A stretch of DNA of 64,000 nt from Amycolatopsis dendrobii (GTDB lineage Bacteria > Actinomycetota > Actinomycetes > Mycobacteriales > Pseudonocardiaceae): the NCBI RefSeq assembly GCF_014145675.1, contig NZ_JACGZW010000004.1:372001-436000 (forward strand), in the 5' to 3' direction. The position numbers and the translations under genes are program-made. Under the pieces are notes generated by a model that had not been told where the DNA came from, searched no databases, and worked only from the letters and a program-made list of their open reading frames with translations. This document shows, piece after piece, positions 7,096 through 19,900 of the stretch (position 1 is the first letter of the stretch; each line of letters opens with the position of its first letter).

Positions 7096-10000
7096 GTGAG
7101 TAGCGACTTCCAGTCCGGCGGCGAGAACGAGCGCAAACTGCTCGCCTACCTCAAACGCGCGACGACTGATCTTCGCGAAGCGAAGCGGGCATTGCAGGAA
7201 ACGCGCGAGCGCGACGGCGAGCCGATCGCGATCGTCGGCATGGCCTGCCGGTACCCCGGCGGCGTCACGTCGCCCGAGGACCTGTGGAACCTCGTCGCCA
7301 CCGGAACCGACGCCATCGGCGGCTTCCCGGAGGACCGCGGCTGGCCGCTGGACACGCTGTACGACCCGGCCGGCGAACGGCCCGGCACCACGAACACGCG
7401 CGAAGCCGGTTTTCTTTACGACGCGGCGGAATTCGACCCGGAGTTCTTCGGGATCTCGCCGCGCGAGGCGCTCGCCATGGACGCACAGCAGCGGATCCTG
7501 CTGGAGACCTCGTGGACCGCCCTGGAACGCGCCGGGATCGTGCCGGAGACGTTGCGCGGCAGCGAAACCGGTGTGTTCACCGGCGTCATGTACCACGACT
7601 ACGCCGGGCACGCGGCCGCCGGCAGCGTCGTCTCGGGCCGGGTCGCTTACGCGCTCGGCCTTGAGGGCCCGGCGGTGAGCGTGGACACCGCGTGCTCGTC
7701 GTCGCTCGTCGCGCTCCACTGGGCAGCGCAGGCTCTCCGTCGCGGCGACTGTTCGCTGGCACTGGTCGGCGGCGTCACGGTGATGGCCACTCCCGAAACT
7801 TTCGTGTACTTCTCCGAGCAGCGCGGGCTTTCCGACGACGGCCGGTGCAAGGCCTTCGCCGCCGCGGCCGACGGAACGGGCTGGGGCGAAGGCGCGGGTG
7901 TCCTCGTGGTGGAGCGGCTTTCCGAAGCCCGCCGCAACGGTCACCAGGTGCTCGCCGTGATCCGCGGCTCCGCGGTGAACTCCGACGGCGCGTCGAGCGG
8001 ACTGACTGTCCCTAATGGACCGGCACAGCAGCGAGTGATCCGCCAAGCGCTGGAATCCGCCGGGCTGACCACGGCGGACGTGGATCTCGTCGAGGGCCAC
8101 GGCACCGGCACGAAGCTCGGCGACCCGATCGAGGCGCAGGCGCTGCTGGCGACCTACGGCCAGGACCGTGCTGAGCCGCTGTGGCTGGGCTCGCTCAAAT
8201 CGAACATCGGACACACTCAGGCCGCGGCTGGGGTCGGCGGCGTGATCAAGGTGGTGGAAGCGATCCGGCACGGCGTGCTGCCGAAGACGCTGCACGTTGA
8301 CGCGCCCTCGCCGCACGTCGACTGGTCGGCTGGCGAGGTCGAGCTGCTCACCGAGGCCCGCCCGTGGCCGGAGACCGGGCGCGCCCGGCGCGCCGCGGTG
8401 TCGTCGTTCGGGATCAGCGGCACCAACGCGCACGTGATTGTCGAACAGGCCGAGCCGGCCGAGGACGCCGCTGCACCAGCCGAGGTTCCGGTGCTTGCCT
8501 GGCCGGTGTCCGCGGACACCGCCGACACGCTCGACGCTCAGCTGAAGCAACTCGCGGCTGTCGAAGGCTCGCCGACCGATATCGGCTTCTCCCTGGCCGC
8601 CACCCGGTCCATGCTCGACCACCGCGCCGTGCTCGTCGGTGCCACGCGAGATGAGCTGCGCGAAGTCCGGGATCGTCGCACCAACGGCCGTACCGCGTTC
8701 CTCTTCACCGGACAAGGTGCACAGCGCGCGGGGATGGGCAGCGAACTCGCCGCGAAGTACCCGGTGTTCGCCGAGGCTTTCGACGCTGTGTGCGCCGAAC
8801 TCGACCCGCACTTGGACCGTCCGCTGAAGACAGTCCTCGATGATGCCGCCGAACTGGAGCGCACTGGCTTCACGCAGCCCGCGTTGTTCGCGGTCGAGGT
8901 CGCGCTGTTCCGGCTGCTCGCGTCGTGGGGGATCAAACCGGACTTCCTGCTCGGCCATTCGATTGGCGAACTGGCTGCCGCGCACGTTGCCGGGATTCTC
9001 TCGCTCGCGGACGCGGCGTCGCTGGTCGGTGCGCGGGCGCGGCTGATGCAGGCGCTGCCGCCCGGCGGATCGATGGTGGCGCTGCAGGCGACCGAGGACG
9101 AGGTCACGCCGCACCTGACCGCTCAGGTCAGCATCGCCGCGATCAACGGCCCGGACTCGGTGGTCCTCTCCGGCACTGAAGAGGCTGTTTCGAAAGTGGT
9201 GGCCGAGTTCGACGGACGGAAGTCTTCGAAGCTCAAGGTGTCGCACGCGTTCCATTCGCCGCTGATGGAGCCGATGCTCGCGGAATTCGCCGTCGCAGCC
9301 GAGAAACTCACCTACGCGAAGCCGCAGATCCCGATCGTCTCCACGGTCGGTGCCGACGAGGATCTGTCCACTCCGGACTACTGGGTGCGTCAGGTGCGCG
9401 CCGCAGTCCGGTTTCACGCTGGGGTCCAGACTCTGGTGGACGAAGGCGTCCGGACGTTTGTCGAGATTGGACCGTCCGCGGTGCTCACCGCCGCTGCGCA
9501 GAACGGATTCGACGACGACATTCTCGCGTTCGTCCCGGCCCTGCGTAAGGACCGAGGAGAAGCGGTCACGGCGGTCACCGCCTTCGCGACGCTGCACGCC
9601 CGCGGCGTCCCGGTCGACTGGACCGCGTTCTACCCGGGCGCGCGCCGCGTGGAGGTGCCGACCTACGCCTTCCGCCGCACCCGCTACTGGCTCCCTGCCG
9701 ACACGACCAGCGGCGACGCGACCGAACACGGCCAGCAGCCCGCCGAACACCCAATGCTGAGCTCCGTCGTCCGCCTGCCGGAGACCGACGCCGTGGTGCT
9801 CACCGGACGGCTGTCCACCAGCAGCGTCGGCTGGGTCGCCGACCACGTCGTCCTCGGCACGGTTCTGGTTCCTGGAACGGCATTTGTCGAGCTAGTGCAC
9901 CGCGCCGCCGACGAGGCTGGATGCGCACACATCGAGGAACTCACCCTCGAAGCACCGCTCACCCTCACCGAAAGCGCATCGCTCCAGGTCTCCGTCGAAG

Positions 10001-12231
10001 GACCGGACGAGAACGGCCGCCGCGCCGTAACCGTCCACTCGCGACAAGACAGCGCCGGATCCTGGACCCGCCACGCGAGCGGTTTCGTTGCCCCGACTGC
10101 GGAACCACCGTCATTCGACCTCACCGAATGGCCGCCCGCCGGTGCCGCCAAGGTCGAGCTGGACGACCCGTACGCGACCCTTGCCGCCTTGGGCTACGAC
10201 TACGGCCCGGCTTTCCAGGGCCTGCAAGCGATGTGGCAGGACGGCGACGTCATCTACGCGGAGGTCTCGCTGCCCGACGGTGCCGAGGCACGCGACTATG
10301 GTGTTCACCCCGCCCTGCTCGACGCTGCCATGCACGCGCAACTCCTCGGCCCGGCTCCCGAAGGCGGTGCCGAACCGATGCTGCCGTTCTCGTTCAGCGG
10401 CACCACGGTGCACTCGCCGGGCGCATCGTCGCTGCGAGTCCGCGTCGCCCCGGCGGGCACCGACGCGATCACCCTGCAGATCGCGGATGCCACCGGCGGC
10501 CCGGTGCTCACCGTCGAGGCACTCGCCGCGCGGGCGCTGAAGCTGGCCCCGGCGAAGGACGCGCTGTACCGCGTCACTTGGGAGCCCGTCGCGAACACCG
10601 GTGAGCAGCACGACTTCCGGATCCTTGAAGTGTCCACTCCGGAGTGTCGAGTACCGGAGGCAGCGCGTGCCGTCGCCGCGGAAGTGCGCTCCGCGATCCA
10701 GGAAACGCTCGACGGCGACGGCCGGCTCGCGGTGGTCACACGCGGTGCGGTGTCCGTGCACGGCGAGGACGTCGACCCGGCGCTGGCCTCGGCCTGGGGC
10801 CTCGTCCGCGCGGCCGCGGCGGAAAACCCCGGCCGGTTCGCGCTGGCCGACGGCGATCCGGAAGCGGCGTTGGCCACCGGCGAACCCGAAACGGCGGTCC
10901 GCGACGGCCAGGTCTTCACTCCGCGCTTCGCCACCGTCGCCGCGGAACTGACCGAGCTGAACTGGGACAAGGTGCTGGTCACCGGTGGTACCGGCGGACT
11001 CGGCGCGGTCGTCGCCCGGCACCTGGTGACCAAGCACGGCGTACGGAACCTCGTGCTGACCAGCCGCAGAGGAGCGAACGCACCCGGGGCGTCCGAGCTG
11101 CGCGATGAGCTGACCACACTCGGCGCGACCGTCGCGGTCGAGAGCTGCGACGTCACTGACGCGGAGTCCGTGCGGAACCTCCTCGCCAAGGTCGGCCCGC
11201 TCTCCGCGGTCATCCACGCGGCGGGCGTGCCGTCGGCCGGTCGCGTCGAGACGCTCACCGAGGAGGAGACCGCCCGCGTCTTCGCCCCGAAGGTCGACGG
11301 TGCCTGGAACCTGCACGAGCTGACAGGCGACCTCGACGCGTTCGTCCTGTTCTCGTCTGCCGCCAGCACGATCCTCGCCGCCGGGCAGGCCGGGTACGCC
11401 GCGGCGAACGCGTTCCTGGACGAACTGGCCGAACACCGTCGGGCACAAGGACTTCCGGCGACCTCGCTGTGCTGGGGCGCGTGGTCCGAAGACGGCGGCA
11501 TGGCGGGCGAACTGTCCGAAGCGGACTTCCGCCGCCTCCGCCGGCTGGGCACGCCGCCGATGGCGACCGCCGAAGCCCTCGCGCTGCTGGACGCCTGTCT
11601 CGCCTCGTCCGAACCCGTGCTCGCCCCGGTCCGTTTGGACCAGTCCGCACTCCGCGCGCGGACCGACGACCTGCCGCCAGTGCTCCGGGGCATGGTGCGC
11701 CGTGCGGTCAAGAAGACTCCGGCGCCCGCGACCCGGCTGGCGACCGTCCCCGAGGCCGAGCGCGAGGCGTACCTGCTCGGTGTGGTGTCGGAGCAGGTCG
11801 CGGCGATCCTCGGCTTCGCCGGCGCCACGGCGGTCGAGCCGGAACGCGCGTTCCAGGAGATGGGTTTCGACTCCCTCACCTCCGTCGAACTGCGCAACCA
11901 GCTCGGCGCGCGCACCGGGCTCAAGCTGACCGCGACCATCGTGTTCGACCATCCGACCCCGGCCGCGCTGGCGCGGCGGCTGCACGAGCTGCTCGGCGTG
12001 GGCCGCGGCCCGGCCGAACCGCTGCTCAGCGAGATCGACCGGCTGGAAACCCTCCTCGGCGGCGCGGCCGGAACGCTGAACGGGTCGACCGCCAAGGTCG
12101 CCGCGCGGCTGGACGCCTTGGTGCGCAAGTGGGCCGACGCGCACGCCGGAGCCGCAACCGAAGCCGATCTGGACGAGGCCACCGACGACGAGCTGTTTGC
12201 CGTCCTGGACGACGAATTGGGCATCTCATGA
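7096..12231 (+). CDS. Type I modular polyketide synthase, one module (KS-AT-DH-KR-ACP, malonyl)
   Basis: The protein is 1711 aa. Residues 1-40 form a charged docking helix, so it accepts a chain from another PKS. KS spans about 42-460 with active Cys200 in DTACSSS and the HGTGT and GHTQ histidines. AT spans about 530-830 with [15 protein letters not shown] (Ser622) and HAFH, the malonyl-CoA signature. DH keeps [10 protein letters not shown] (His917) and LLDAAMH (Asp1076). KR has GGTGGLG near 1298 and Tyr1434, but lacks both the LDD motif of B-type and the Trp of A-type ketoreductases. ACP carries Ser1593 in MGFDSLT. A helical docking tail ends it. It should add a C2 unit and leave a double bond. 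Its stop overlaps the next PKS start. Confidence 0.96.
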   Translation: MSSDFQSGGENERKLLAYLKRATTDLREAKRALQETRERDGEPIAIVGMACRYPGGVTSPEDLWNLVATGTDAIGGFPEDRGWPLDTLYDPAGERPGTTNTREAGFLYDAAEFDPEFFGISPREALAMDAQQRILLETSWTALERAGIVPETLRGSETGVFTGVMYHDYAGHAAAGSVVSGRVAYALGLEGPAVSVDTACSSSLVALHWAAQALRRGDCSLALVGGVTVMATPETFVYFSEQRGLSDDGRCKAFAAAADGTGWGEGAGVLVVERLSEARRNGHQVLAVIRGSAVNSDGASSGLTVPNGPAQQRVIRQALESAGLTTADVDLVEGHGTGTKLGDPIEAQALLATYGQDRAEPLWLGSLKSNIGHTQAAAGVGGVIKVVEAIRHGVLPKTLHVDAPSPHVDWSAGEVELLTEARPWPETGRARRAAVSSFGISGTNAHVIVEQAEPAEDAAAPAEVPVLAWPVSADTADTLDAQLKQLAAVEGSPTDIGFSLAATRSMLDHRAVLVGATRDELREVRDRRTNGRTAFLFTGQGAQRAGMGSELAAKYPVFAEAFDAVCAELDPHLDRPLKTVLDDAAELERTGFTQPALFAVEVALFRLLASWGIKPDFLLGHSIGELAAAHVAGILSLADAASLVGARARLMQALPPGGSMVALQATEDEVTPHLTAQVSIAAINGPDSVVLSGTEEAVSKVVAEFDGRKSSKLKVSHAFHSPLMEPMLAEFAVAAEKLTYAKPQIPIVSTVGADEDLSTPDYWVRQVRAAVRFHAGVQTLVDEGVRTFVEIGPSAVLTAAAQNGFDDDILAFVPALRKDRGEAVTAVTAFATLHARGVPVDWTAFYPGARRVEVPTYAFRRTRYWLPADTTSGDATEHGQQPAEHPMLSSVVRLPETDAVVLTGRLSTSSVGWVADHVVLGTVLVPGTAFVELVHRAADEAGCAHIEELTLEAPLTLTESASLQVSVEGPDENGRRAVTVHSRQDSAGSWTRHASGFVAPTAEPPSFDLTEWPPAGAAKVELDDPYATLAALGYDYGPAFQGLQAMWQDGDVIYAEVSLPDGAEARDYGVHPALLDAAMHAQLLGPAPEGGAEPMLPFSFSGTTVHSPGASSLRVRVAPAGTDAITLQIADATGGPVLTVEALAARALKLAPAKDALYRVTWEPVANTGEQHDFRILEVSTPECRVPEAARAVAAEVRSAIQETLDGDGRLAVVTRGAVSVHGEDVDPALASAWGLVRAAAAENPGRFALADGDPEAALATGEPETAVRDGQVFTPRFATVAAELTELNWDKVLVTGGTGGLGAVVARHLVTKHGVRNLVLTSRRGANAPGASELRDELTTLGATVAVESCDVTDAESVRNLLAKVGPLSAVIHAAGVPSAGRVETLTEEETARVFAPKVDGAWNLHELTGDLDAFVLFSSAASTILAAGQAGYAAANAFLDELAEHRRAQGLPATSLCWGAWSEDGGMAGELSEADFRRLRRLGTPPMATAEALALLDACLASSEPVLAPVRLDQSALRARTDDLPPVLRGMVRRAVKKTPAPATRLATVPEAEREAYLLGVVSEQVAAILGFAGATAVEPERAFQEMGFDSLTSVELRNQLGARTGLKLTATIVFDHPTPAALARRLHELLGVGRGPAEPLLSEIDRLETLLGGAAGTLNGSTAKVAARLDALVRKWADAHAGAATEADLDEATDDELFAVLDDELGIS

Positions 12232-15200
12232 ACGGGCAGACCATGAGCAACGAGGACAAGCTCCGCGACTACCTGAAGCGTGCGACGGCCGATCTGAAGC
12301 AGGCCCGCCGCCGGCTGCACGAACTGGAGGCGCGCGACACCGAGCCGATCGCCATCATCGGCATGAGCTGCCGCTACCCCGGGGGCGTGCGGACGCCGGA
12401 CGACCTGTGGGACCTCGTCGACGAGGGCCGCGACGCGATCGGGGAGTTCCCCGCCGACCGCGGCTGGGACATCGAGGGCGTTTACGACCCGACGCCGGAG
12501 CGGCCTGGCAAGACCTACACCCGGCACGGCGGTTTCCTCTACAACGCAGCGGATTTCGACGCCGAGTTCTTCGGCATCAGCCCGCGCGACGCCCGCCGCG
12601 CCGACCCGCAGCAGCGGATCCTGCTCGAAGCGTCGTGGGAGGCCTTCGAGCGCGCAGGCCTCGACCCGCACGGGCTCAAGGGCAGCCCAACCGGCGTCTA
12701 CGCGGGCGTGATGTACCACGACTACAGCGGCGGCAGTCCGGACGGCAGCCTCGTGTCCGGCCAGGTTTCCTACACACTCGGTCTCGAAGGACCGTCGGTG
12801 TCGGTGGACACCGCGTGCTCGTCCTCGCTGGTCGCGCTGCACATGGCGGCTCAGGGGCTGCGGCGCGGCGACTGCACGCTCGCGCTGGCCAGCGGCGTCG
12901 CGGTGATGGGCACGCCGGAGATGTTCGTGGACTTCTGCAGCCGCCGCGGCCTCGCGGCGGACGGCCGGAGCAAGTCGTTCTCCGACGACGCGGACGGCAC
13001 CTCTTGGGCGGAAGGCGTCGGCGTACTGGTCCTGGAGCGGCTCTCCGACGCACAGCGCAACGGGCACCGTGTGCTCGCTCTGCTGCGTGGCTCGGCGGTA
13101 AACCAGGACGGAGCCAGCAACGGTTTCTCTGCGCCCAACGGTCCTTCCCAGGTTCGCGTGATCGAAGCCGCGCTCGTCGATGCTGGGCTTTCGGTGTCCG
13201 ATGTGGACGCTGTCGAGGCACACGGCACGGGAACCGCGTTGGGCGACCCGATCGAAGCCCAGTCGCTGCTGGAAACCTACGGACAGCGCAGCAGCGGTGC
13301 GCCGTTGCTGCTCGGCTCGATCAAGTCGAACATGGGCCATCCGCAGGCCGCCGCCGGGGTCGCTGGCGTGATCAAGATGGTGCAGGCGCTGCAGCACGCC
13401 CGGCTGCCGAAGACGCTGCACGTCGGGACGCCGTCGAAGCACGTCGACTGGACCTCCGGCGCGGTCGAACTGCTCACCGAACCGCAGGCGTGGCCCGAGG
13501 TGAACCGGCCGCGGCGGGCGGCGGTGTCGTCGTTCGGGGTGAGCGGGACGAACGCGCACGTGATCCTGGAACAGGCTCCGGCCGCCGAGGAAGCCGCCAC
13601 AGCACCGGCTCCGGTCTACCCGCTGGCCCTGTCGGCGAAGACTCCGGCCGCGCTGGCTGAGTCCGCTGGGCAACTGGCACCAGTGGACAATGACCTCGCC
13701 GACATCGTGCACACGCTCGTCACCGGCCGCGCACCGCTGGACCACCGTGCGGTGGTAGTGGCGCAGGACCGCGAGCAGGCCGAGGAAGCGTTGCGCGCGC
13801 TGGCTTCCGGCACCTCCCGTCCGGACGTGATCACCGGTGCCGCGGACGTGCGCGGACGGACTGTCTTCGTGTTCCCCGGCCAGGGTTCACAGTGGACTGG
13901 CATGGCGCTCGACCTCATCGAGCAGTCCCCGGTCTTCGCCGCCCGGATGTCCGAATGCGACACCGCGCTGCGGAAGTTCACCGGCTGGTCGGTCATCGAG
14001 GTCCTGCGCGGCGAACCGGGTACTCCGCCGGCTGACCGGGTCGATGTCGTGCAGCCGATGCTGTGGGCGGTCATGGTTTCGCTGGCCGCGCTGTGGCGTG
14101 GGCACGGTGTCGAGCCGGACATGGTGATCGGCCACTCGCAGGGCGAGATCGCCGCCGCGACTGTCTCGGGTGCACTGTCGCTTGAGGACGGTGCGTTGGT
14201 GGTCGCGCTGCGCAGCAAGGCAATCGGCGACGTCCTCGGCGGACGCGGGGGCGGCATGCTGGCGGCAGGTCTCCCGGCGACCGAACTGGAAGAGCGGCTT
14301 GGCGCCTGGGACGGCCGGATCTCGGTCGCGGCCGACAACGGCGCGACGTCCGCCGTGCTGTCCGGCGACACCGAAGCCCTTGAAGAACTGCGTGATCAGC
14401 TAGTCGCCGAAGGCTTCCGCGCGAAGCTGGTCCCGGTGGACTACGCGTCGCACTCGGCGCACGTCGAACACCTTTCGGACCGGCTGCTCGCCGACCTCGG
14501 CCCGATCCAGCCGAGGCGCGGCGAGGTCGCGATGACCTCCACGGTCACCCTCGACGCGGTCGGCGAGTCCACTGTGGACGCCGCCTACTGGTTCGCGAAC
14601 CTGCGCCGCACGGTCCGGTTCGCACCGGTCGTCGCGCAGCTCGCCGAGGCCGGCTACACGCGCTTCATCGAGATCAGCCCGCATCCGGTGCTGGCGATGA
14701 GCATCCAGGAGACGCTGGACGAAACCGGCCACCCCGGCTCGGTCGCCGGCACGCTGCGCCGCGACGAGGGCGGTCTGACCCGGTTCGCGACGTCGATGGC
14801 GGAGTACTCCGTCCGCGGCGGCTCGGTCGACTGGCTCTCGCTGGTCCCCGGCGGCCGGATCGCCGACCTGCCGACCTATCCGTTCCAGCACAAGCGTTTC
14901 TGGCACGAAGAGGAAACCGCGACCGCGGAAAGCTCAGTCCCGGCAGCCGACCAGGAGTTCTGGCAGGACGTGACCGGCGGCGACGTCGACGCGCTCGCCG
15001 CCCGGCTCGGCGTCGGCGCCGGTCCGCTCGCCGAGGTCGTCCCGGCACTGGCCGCCTGGCACAGCCGCCGCACCGAACTGTCCACGGTGGACTCGTGGCG
15101 GTACCGCGTGTCGTGGTCCCCGCTGTCCGGCGTGACCAGCGGACTCACCGGCAGCTGGCTGGTCGTCGTCCCCGCCGGGGTCCCGCAGGCAGCCGACCTG

Positions 15201-16961
15201 GCGGACGCACTGGCCGAGCAGGGCGACGTCGTCCGCCTGGTCGCCGCCGACCACACCCGCACAGCGTTGGCCGAGCTGCTCGGCGAGGCGACCGCAGTCC
15301 GTCCGTTCGACGGTGTCCTGTCGTTGCTCGCCTTCGACGAGAACCCGACGCTCAACACCATCGCGCTGCTGCAAGCCCTGCGGGACAACGAGATCGACGC
15401 TCCGGCGTGGGTTGTCACCCGAGGCGCGGTCGCGGTCGACGCCTTCTCCGATGCCGACCCCGAAGCCGCTTCGGTGTGGGGCCTCGGCACCGTGGTCGCC
15501 TTGGACCAGCCTGGCAGCTGGGGCGGTCTGGTCGACGTCGCCGACGCGTCCGATGCGGCGAAGCTGGCCGCCATCGTGTCCGGTATCAACGACGAGGACC
15601 AGGTCGCGATCCGGCCGTCCGGAGTGTTCGCCAAGCGCATGGTGCACGCTCCGCTCGGCCCGGACGCCGCCGAGCCGTGGCGGCCGCGCGGCACCGTGCT
15701 CATCACCGGCGGCACTGGCGCGGTCGGCGGCCACGTCGCGCGCTGGCTCGCCGGACGGGGCGCGGAACACCTGGTGCTGACCAGCCGTCGCGGCCTCGAC
15801 GCCGAAGGCGCGCGTGAGCTGGTCGAAGAGCTGTCCGGCACTCGCGTCACCGTCGTGGCCTGCGACGTCGCCGACGAGACAGCGCTGTCCGAACTGCTCG
15901 CAGAACACCCGCCGACCGCGGTGGTGCACGCCGCCGGGGTGCTGACCCGCGAACCCGCGCTGGTCGACGTCACACCGGAGGAGTTCACCGCCGCGATCCG
16001 GGCGAAGGTCACCGGGGCCGCCCTGCTCGACCGGCTGCTCGGCGACACCGAACTCGACGCGTTCGTCCTGATGTCCTCCGGCGCCGCCGTGTGGGGCACC
16101 ACCGGCCAGCCCGCCTACGGCGCCAGCAACGCCTACCTCGACGCGCTGGCCCGCCGCCGGCGCGCGGCCGGGCGTACCGCGATCGCGGTGGCCTGGGGTT
16201 CCTGGGGCGGGGGCGGCATGGTCGACGCGGACGCGAGCGATCTGCTGCGCCGCATGGGATTGGCCGAGATGGACCCGCGGCTGGCCGTCGAAGCCCTCGG
16301 CCAGGCGCTCGACCACGACGAGTCCCAGCTGGTCGTCGCGGACATCGACTGGACCGCGTTCGCGCCGGTCTACCAGCTCGCCCGGCCCCGTCCGCTGCTG
16401 CGCGGCATCCCCGAGGCCGCGGCCGAGGCGACCGAAGCCGAACCGGCGGGCGCGGGCGACCTCGCCGCCCGGCTGGCCTCGCTGAGCCCGGCCGAACAGC
16501 GCCGGACCGTGCTGGACCTGGTGCGCGGCGAGGTCGCCGCAGTGGCCGGGTACGACGACGGCGGCGCGGTGGAACCCGCGCGGGCCTTCAAGGAACTCGG
16601 CTTCGACTCGGTGACCGCGGTCGACCTGCGCAACCGGCTCGGCGCGGGCACCGGCCTGAAGCTGCCCGCCACGGTCGCGTTCGACCACGTCAATCCGCAG
16701 GCGCTGGCCGAGCACCTGTGGAGCCAGCTGTGCGCGGGCGAGACAGAGGTCCCGCTCGAGGCCGGGCTCGACCGGCTCGAAGCGGCGGCCGCCGCGCTCG
16801 ACGCCGCGGAGATCGACCGGTCCCGCATCCTGCCCCGGCTGCAGGCGGTCGTCGCCGCGCTGCACCAGACGCTGTCGGGCGGCCAATCCGGCTCCGAAGC
16901 GCTCGAAGCGGCCACCACCGACGAACTGTTCGCCCTCATCGACGACGAGCTCGGCGCCTGA
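12228..16961 (+). CDS. Type I modular polyketide synthase, one module (KS-AT-KR-ACP, methylmalonyl)
   Basis: The protein is about 1577 aa. It begins with a docking helix ([20 protein letters not shown]). KS has Cys197 in DTACSSS. AT has [15 protein letters not shown] (Ser637) and YASH (from 739), the methylmalonyl-CoA signature, unlike the other three modules. There is no DH. KR has GGTGAVG near 1161 and Tyr1297 with Trp1289 eight residues before it, the A-type fingerprint that predicts an L-configured alcohol. ACP carries Ser1461 in LGFDSVT. A C-terminal helical docking region follows. It should add a methyl-branched unit bearing a hydroxyl. The ATG at 12228 overlaps the previous stop (ATGA); an in-frame ATG at 12243 is the alternative start. 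Confidence 0.96.
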   Translation: MNGQTMSNEDKLRDYLKRATADLKQARRRLHELEARDTEPIAIIGMSCRYPGGVRTPDDLWDLVDEGRDAIGEFPADRGWDIEGVYDPTPERPGKTYTRHGGFLYNAADFDAEFFGISPRDARRADPQQRILLEASWEAFERAGLDPHGLKGSPTGVYAGVMYHDYSGGSPDGSLVSGQVSYTLGLEGPSVSVDTACSSSLVALHMAAQGLRRGDCTLALASGVAVMGTPEMFVDFCSRRGLAADGRSKSFSDDADGTSWAEGVGVLVLERLSDAQRNGHRVLALLRGSAVNQDGASNGFSAPNGPSQVRVIEAALVDAGLSVSDVDAVEAHGTGTALGDPIEAQSLLETYGQRSSGAPLLLGSIKSNMGHPQAAAGVAGVIKMVQALQHARLPKTLHVGTPSKHVDWTSGAVELLTEPQAWPEVNRPRRAAVSSFGVSGTNAHVILEQAPAAEEAATAPAPVYPLALSAKTPAALAESAGQLAPVDNDLADIVHTLVTGRAPLDHRAVVVAQDREQAEEALRALASGTSRPDVITGAADVRGRTVFVFPGQGSQWTGMALDLIEQSPVFAARMSECDTALRKFTGWSVIEVLRGEPGTPPADRVDVVQPMLWAVMVSLAALWRGHGVEPDMVIGHSQGEIAAATVSGALSLEDGALVVALRSKAIGDVLGGRGGGMLAAGLPATELEERLGAWDGRISVAADNGATSAVLSGDTEALEELRDQLVAEGFRAKLVPVDYASHSAHVEHLSDRLLADLGPIQPRRGEVAMTSTVTLDAVGESTVDAAYWFANLRRTVRFAPVVAQLAEAGYTRFIEISPHPVLAMSIQETLDETGHPGSVAGTLRRDEGGLTRFATSMAEYSVRGGSVDWLSLVPGGRIADLPTYPFQHKRFWHEEETATAESSVPAADQEFWQDVTGGDVDALAARLGVGAGPLAEVVPALAAWHSRRTELSTVDSWRYRVSWSPLSGVTSGLTGSWLVVVPAGVPQAADLADALAEQGDVVRLVAADHTRTALAELLGEATAVRPFDGVLSLLAFDENPTLNTIALLQALRDNEIDAPAWVVTRGAVAVDAFSDADPEAASVWGLGTVVALDQPGSWGGLVDVADASDAAKLAAIVSGINDEDQVAIRPSGVFAKRMVHAPLGPDAAEPWRPRGTVLITGGTGAVGGHVARWLAGRGAEHLVLTSRRGLDAEGARELVEELSGTRVTVVACDVADETALSELLAEHPPTAVVHAAGVLTREPALVDVTPEEFTAAIRAKVTGAALLDRLLGDTELDAFVLMSSGAAVWGTTGQPAYGASNAYLDALARRRRAAGRTAIAVAWGSWGGGGMVDADASDLLRRMGLAEMDPRLAVEALGQALDHDESQLVVADIDWTAFAPVYQLARPRPLLRGIPEAAAEATEAEPAGAGDLAARLASLSPAEQRRTVLDLVRGEVAAVAGYDDGGAVEPARAFKELGFDSVTAVDLRNRLGAGTGLKLPATVAFDHVNPQALAEHLWSQLCAGETEVPLEAGLDRLEAAAAALDAAEIDRSRILPRLQAVVAALHQTLSGGQSGSEALEAATTDELFALIDDELGA

Positions 16962-16998
16962 CCACCCGCCCTTGATTCTGCGACAAGAGGTTCTCCAG

Positions 16999-19900
16999 AT
17001 GTCTGACGAAGCCAGGACCGACGAAACCAAGCTGGTCGACTACCTGAAGCGGGTCACCGCCAACCTGCAAGAGACGCGGGCGCGGCTGCGCGCGGTCGAG
17101 GCCGCCGAATCCGAGCCGATCGCGATCGTGGCGATGGGCTGCCGCTACCCCGGCGGCGTCCGGTCCGCCGACGACCTGTGGGAGCTGGTCGCACAGGGCC
17201 GCGACGCGATCGGGGAGTTCCCGTCCGACCGCGGCTGGGCGCTGGACCGGCTGTTCGACGCCGACCCGGACAGCCCCGGCACGAGCTACGTCTCCGAAGG
17301 CGGGTTCGTGCACGACGCGGGCGAGTTCGACGCGCCGTTCTTCGGCATCTCGCCGCGGGAGGCGCTCGCGATGGACCCGCAGCAGCGGCTCGTGCTGGAG
17401 CTGGCGTGGGAGACCTTCGAGCGGGCCGGCATCGCACCGCACTCGCTGGCGAAACAGCAGGTGGGCGTGTTCGTCGGCAGCGGCGGGCAGGATTACTACG
17501 ACGAGCTGCCGCCGTCCGTGCTCGCGGGCGAGGTCGAGGACTACCTGAGCACCGGCAACGCCGGCTCGGTCATCTCCGGCCGGATCGCCTACGCGCTCGG
17601 TCTGGAGGGCCCGGCCGTCACGATCGACTCCGCGTGCTCGTCCTCGCTGGTGGCGCTGCACTTGGCGGTGCAGTCGCTGCGGCAGCGGGATTGTTCGCTC
17701 GCGCTGGCGGGCGGCGTCATGGTGATGTCCCGGCCGGGTCCGTTCCTCGCCTTCAGCCGTCAGCGCGGCTTGGCTCCGGACGGCCGGTGCAAGGCGTTCT
17801 CGGACAGCGCGGACGGCACCGGTTGGGCCGAGGGCGCGGGAACCCTGTTGCTGGAACGGCTTTCCGACGCCCAGCGCAACGGACACCCGGTGCTCGCGGT
17901 CGTCCGCGGCTCCGCGGTGAACTCCGACGGCGCCTCGAACGGCCTCACCGCGCCGAACGGTCCTTCGCAGCAGCGGGTGATCCGGCAGGCGCTGGCCAAT
18001 GCCCGGCTGTCGGCGTCCGATGTGGACGCTGTCGAGGGCCACGGCACCGGCACCACACTGGGCGATCCCATTGAGGCACAAGCATTGCTGGCTACTTACG
18101 GCCAGGACCGCACCGAACCGCTGTGGCTCGGGTCAATCAAGTCGAACATCGGCCATGCGCAGGCCGCGGCGGGCGTCAGCGGTGTGATCAAGATGGTGCA
18201 GGCGATGCGGCACGGTCTGCTGCCGCGCACGCTGCACGTCACCGAACCGTCCACTGAGGTCGATTGGACCTCCGGTGCGGTCGAGCTGCTGCGCACCGAA
18301 CGTCCGTGGGCAGCGGGCGACCGGCCGCGTCGCGCGGGTGTTTCGTCGTTCGGCGTGAGCGGCACCAACGCGCACATCATCCTGGAGGAAGCGCCTGCGG
18401 CGGAGGCCGCTGCGCCGGTCACCCCGAGCTGGCCGGAGGGCGTCGCGGTTCCGCTGCCGCTGGCCGGCCACGGGAGCGCGGCGCTGCGGGCTCAAGCCGC
18501 GCAGCTGGCGTCCTCGGCGGCGACCCCGCTTGACCTGGGCTTTTCGCTCGCCACCTCGCGCTCTCCGCTGTCGCACCGCGCGGTCGTCCTGGCTGCGGAC
18601 CCGAAGCAGGCCATCGCAGCCCTCGCGGACGGCGTCGCCAGTCCGGACGTCGTCACAGGCACCCAGGTGGAGGGGCTGACCGCGTTCCTGTTCTCCGGAC
18701 AGGGCGCGCAGCGGGCCGGGATGGGGGCCGCCCTGGCCGCCGCGTTCCCGGTCTTCCGCGAGGCGCTGGACGAGGTCTGCGCCGAACTGGACCGGCGCCT
18801 CGACCGTCCGCTCAAGACGGTCCTGTTCGAGAAACCGCGGCTGATCAACCAAACCGGCTACACCCAGCCCGCGCTTTTCGCGATCGAGGTGGCACTGTTC
18901 CGGTTGCTCGCGTCGTGGGGGATCAAGCCAGACTTCCTGCTCGGCCATTCGATCGGCGAACTCGCCGCCGCCCATGTCGCCGGAATCTTCTCGCTGGCCG
19001 ACGCCGCCACCTTGGTGGCCGCCCGGGCAAGCCTGATGCAGGCGCTGCCGTCCGGCGGTTCGATGGTGGCGCTGCAGGCGACCGAGGCCGAGGTCGCCCC
19101 GAACCTGACTGACGACGTGAGCATCGCCGCGATCAACGGCCCGGACTCTGTCGTGCTTTCCGGCACCGAAGACGCGGTCGCCGCGGTGGTGGCGAAGTTC
19201 GACGGACGGAAGTCCTCGAAGCTGAAGGTGTCGCACGCGTTCCACTCGCCGCTGATGGAGCCGATGCTCGCGGAGTTCGCCGCGGTGGCTCGCGGCCTGA
19301 CCTACCAGCAGCCGGAAATCCCGCTGGTCTCCACGGTCGGCCCGGATGTCGACATGTCCGCAGCGGACTACTGGGTGCGGCAGGTCCGTGCCGCGGTCCG
19401 GTTCCACGACGGAGTCGAAACCCTTGCCGCGCAAGGCGTCGGGCGATTCGTCGAGGTCGGTCCGGACGGCGTGCTGTCCGCGCTGGTCCGCCAGACGTCC
19501 GACGCGCTCGTGGTTCCGGTGCTCCGCAAGGACCGCGAAGAACCGGCCGCCGCGCTCACCGCGCTGGCCGAACTGTTCGTCAGCGGACTGACCCCGGACT
19601 GGGCCGCGGTCTTCGCCGGCCGTGGCGCCCAGCGCGTCGACCTGCCGCCGTATGCCTTCCAGCGCAAGCGGTACTGGCTCGACGCCCGTGCCAATCGCGA
19701 CGAAGTCACCGCCGCTGGGCTGACGTCCGCCGGGCACCCGCTGCTCGGCGCGGCCGTCGCGCTCGCCGACACCGACGGCGTCGTGCTCACCGGCAGGCTG
19801 TCCGTCGAAACGCACCCGTGGCTGGCCGAACACCAGCTCGGCGACGCGGTGACCGTGCCCGGGACGGCGTTCCTGGAACTGGTCGTCCGTGCCGGCGACC

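Noticed and set aside
10111..12144. Long minus-strand open frames across the PKS genes (also 10305-13745, 14934-17030, 18133-20406, 23602-26631)
   Set aside because: They lie opposite PKS domains with intact catalytic motifs. Their composition is the Arg/Gly/His-rich type expected from the complement of GC-rich codons, and they have no family motifs.
11469..12227. An upstream extension of the second PKS reading frame
   Set aside because: The same frame stays open before 12228, but it overlaps the KR-ACP part of the first PKS in another frame. The ATGA overlap at 12228 and the docking helix after it give the true start.
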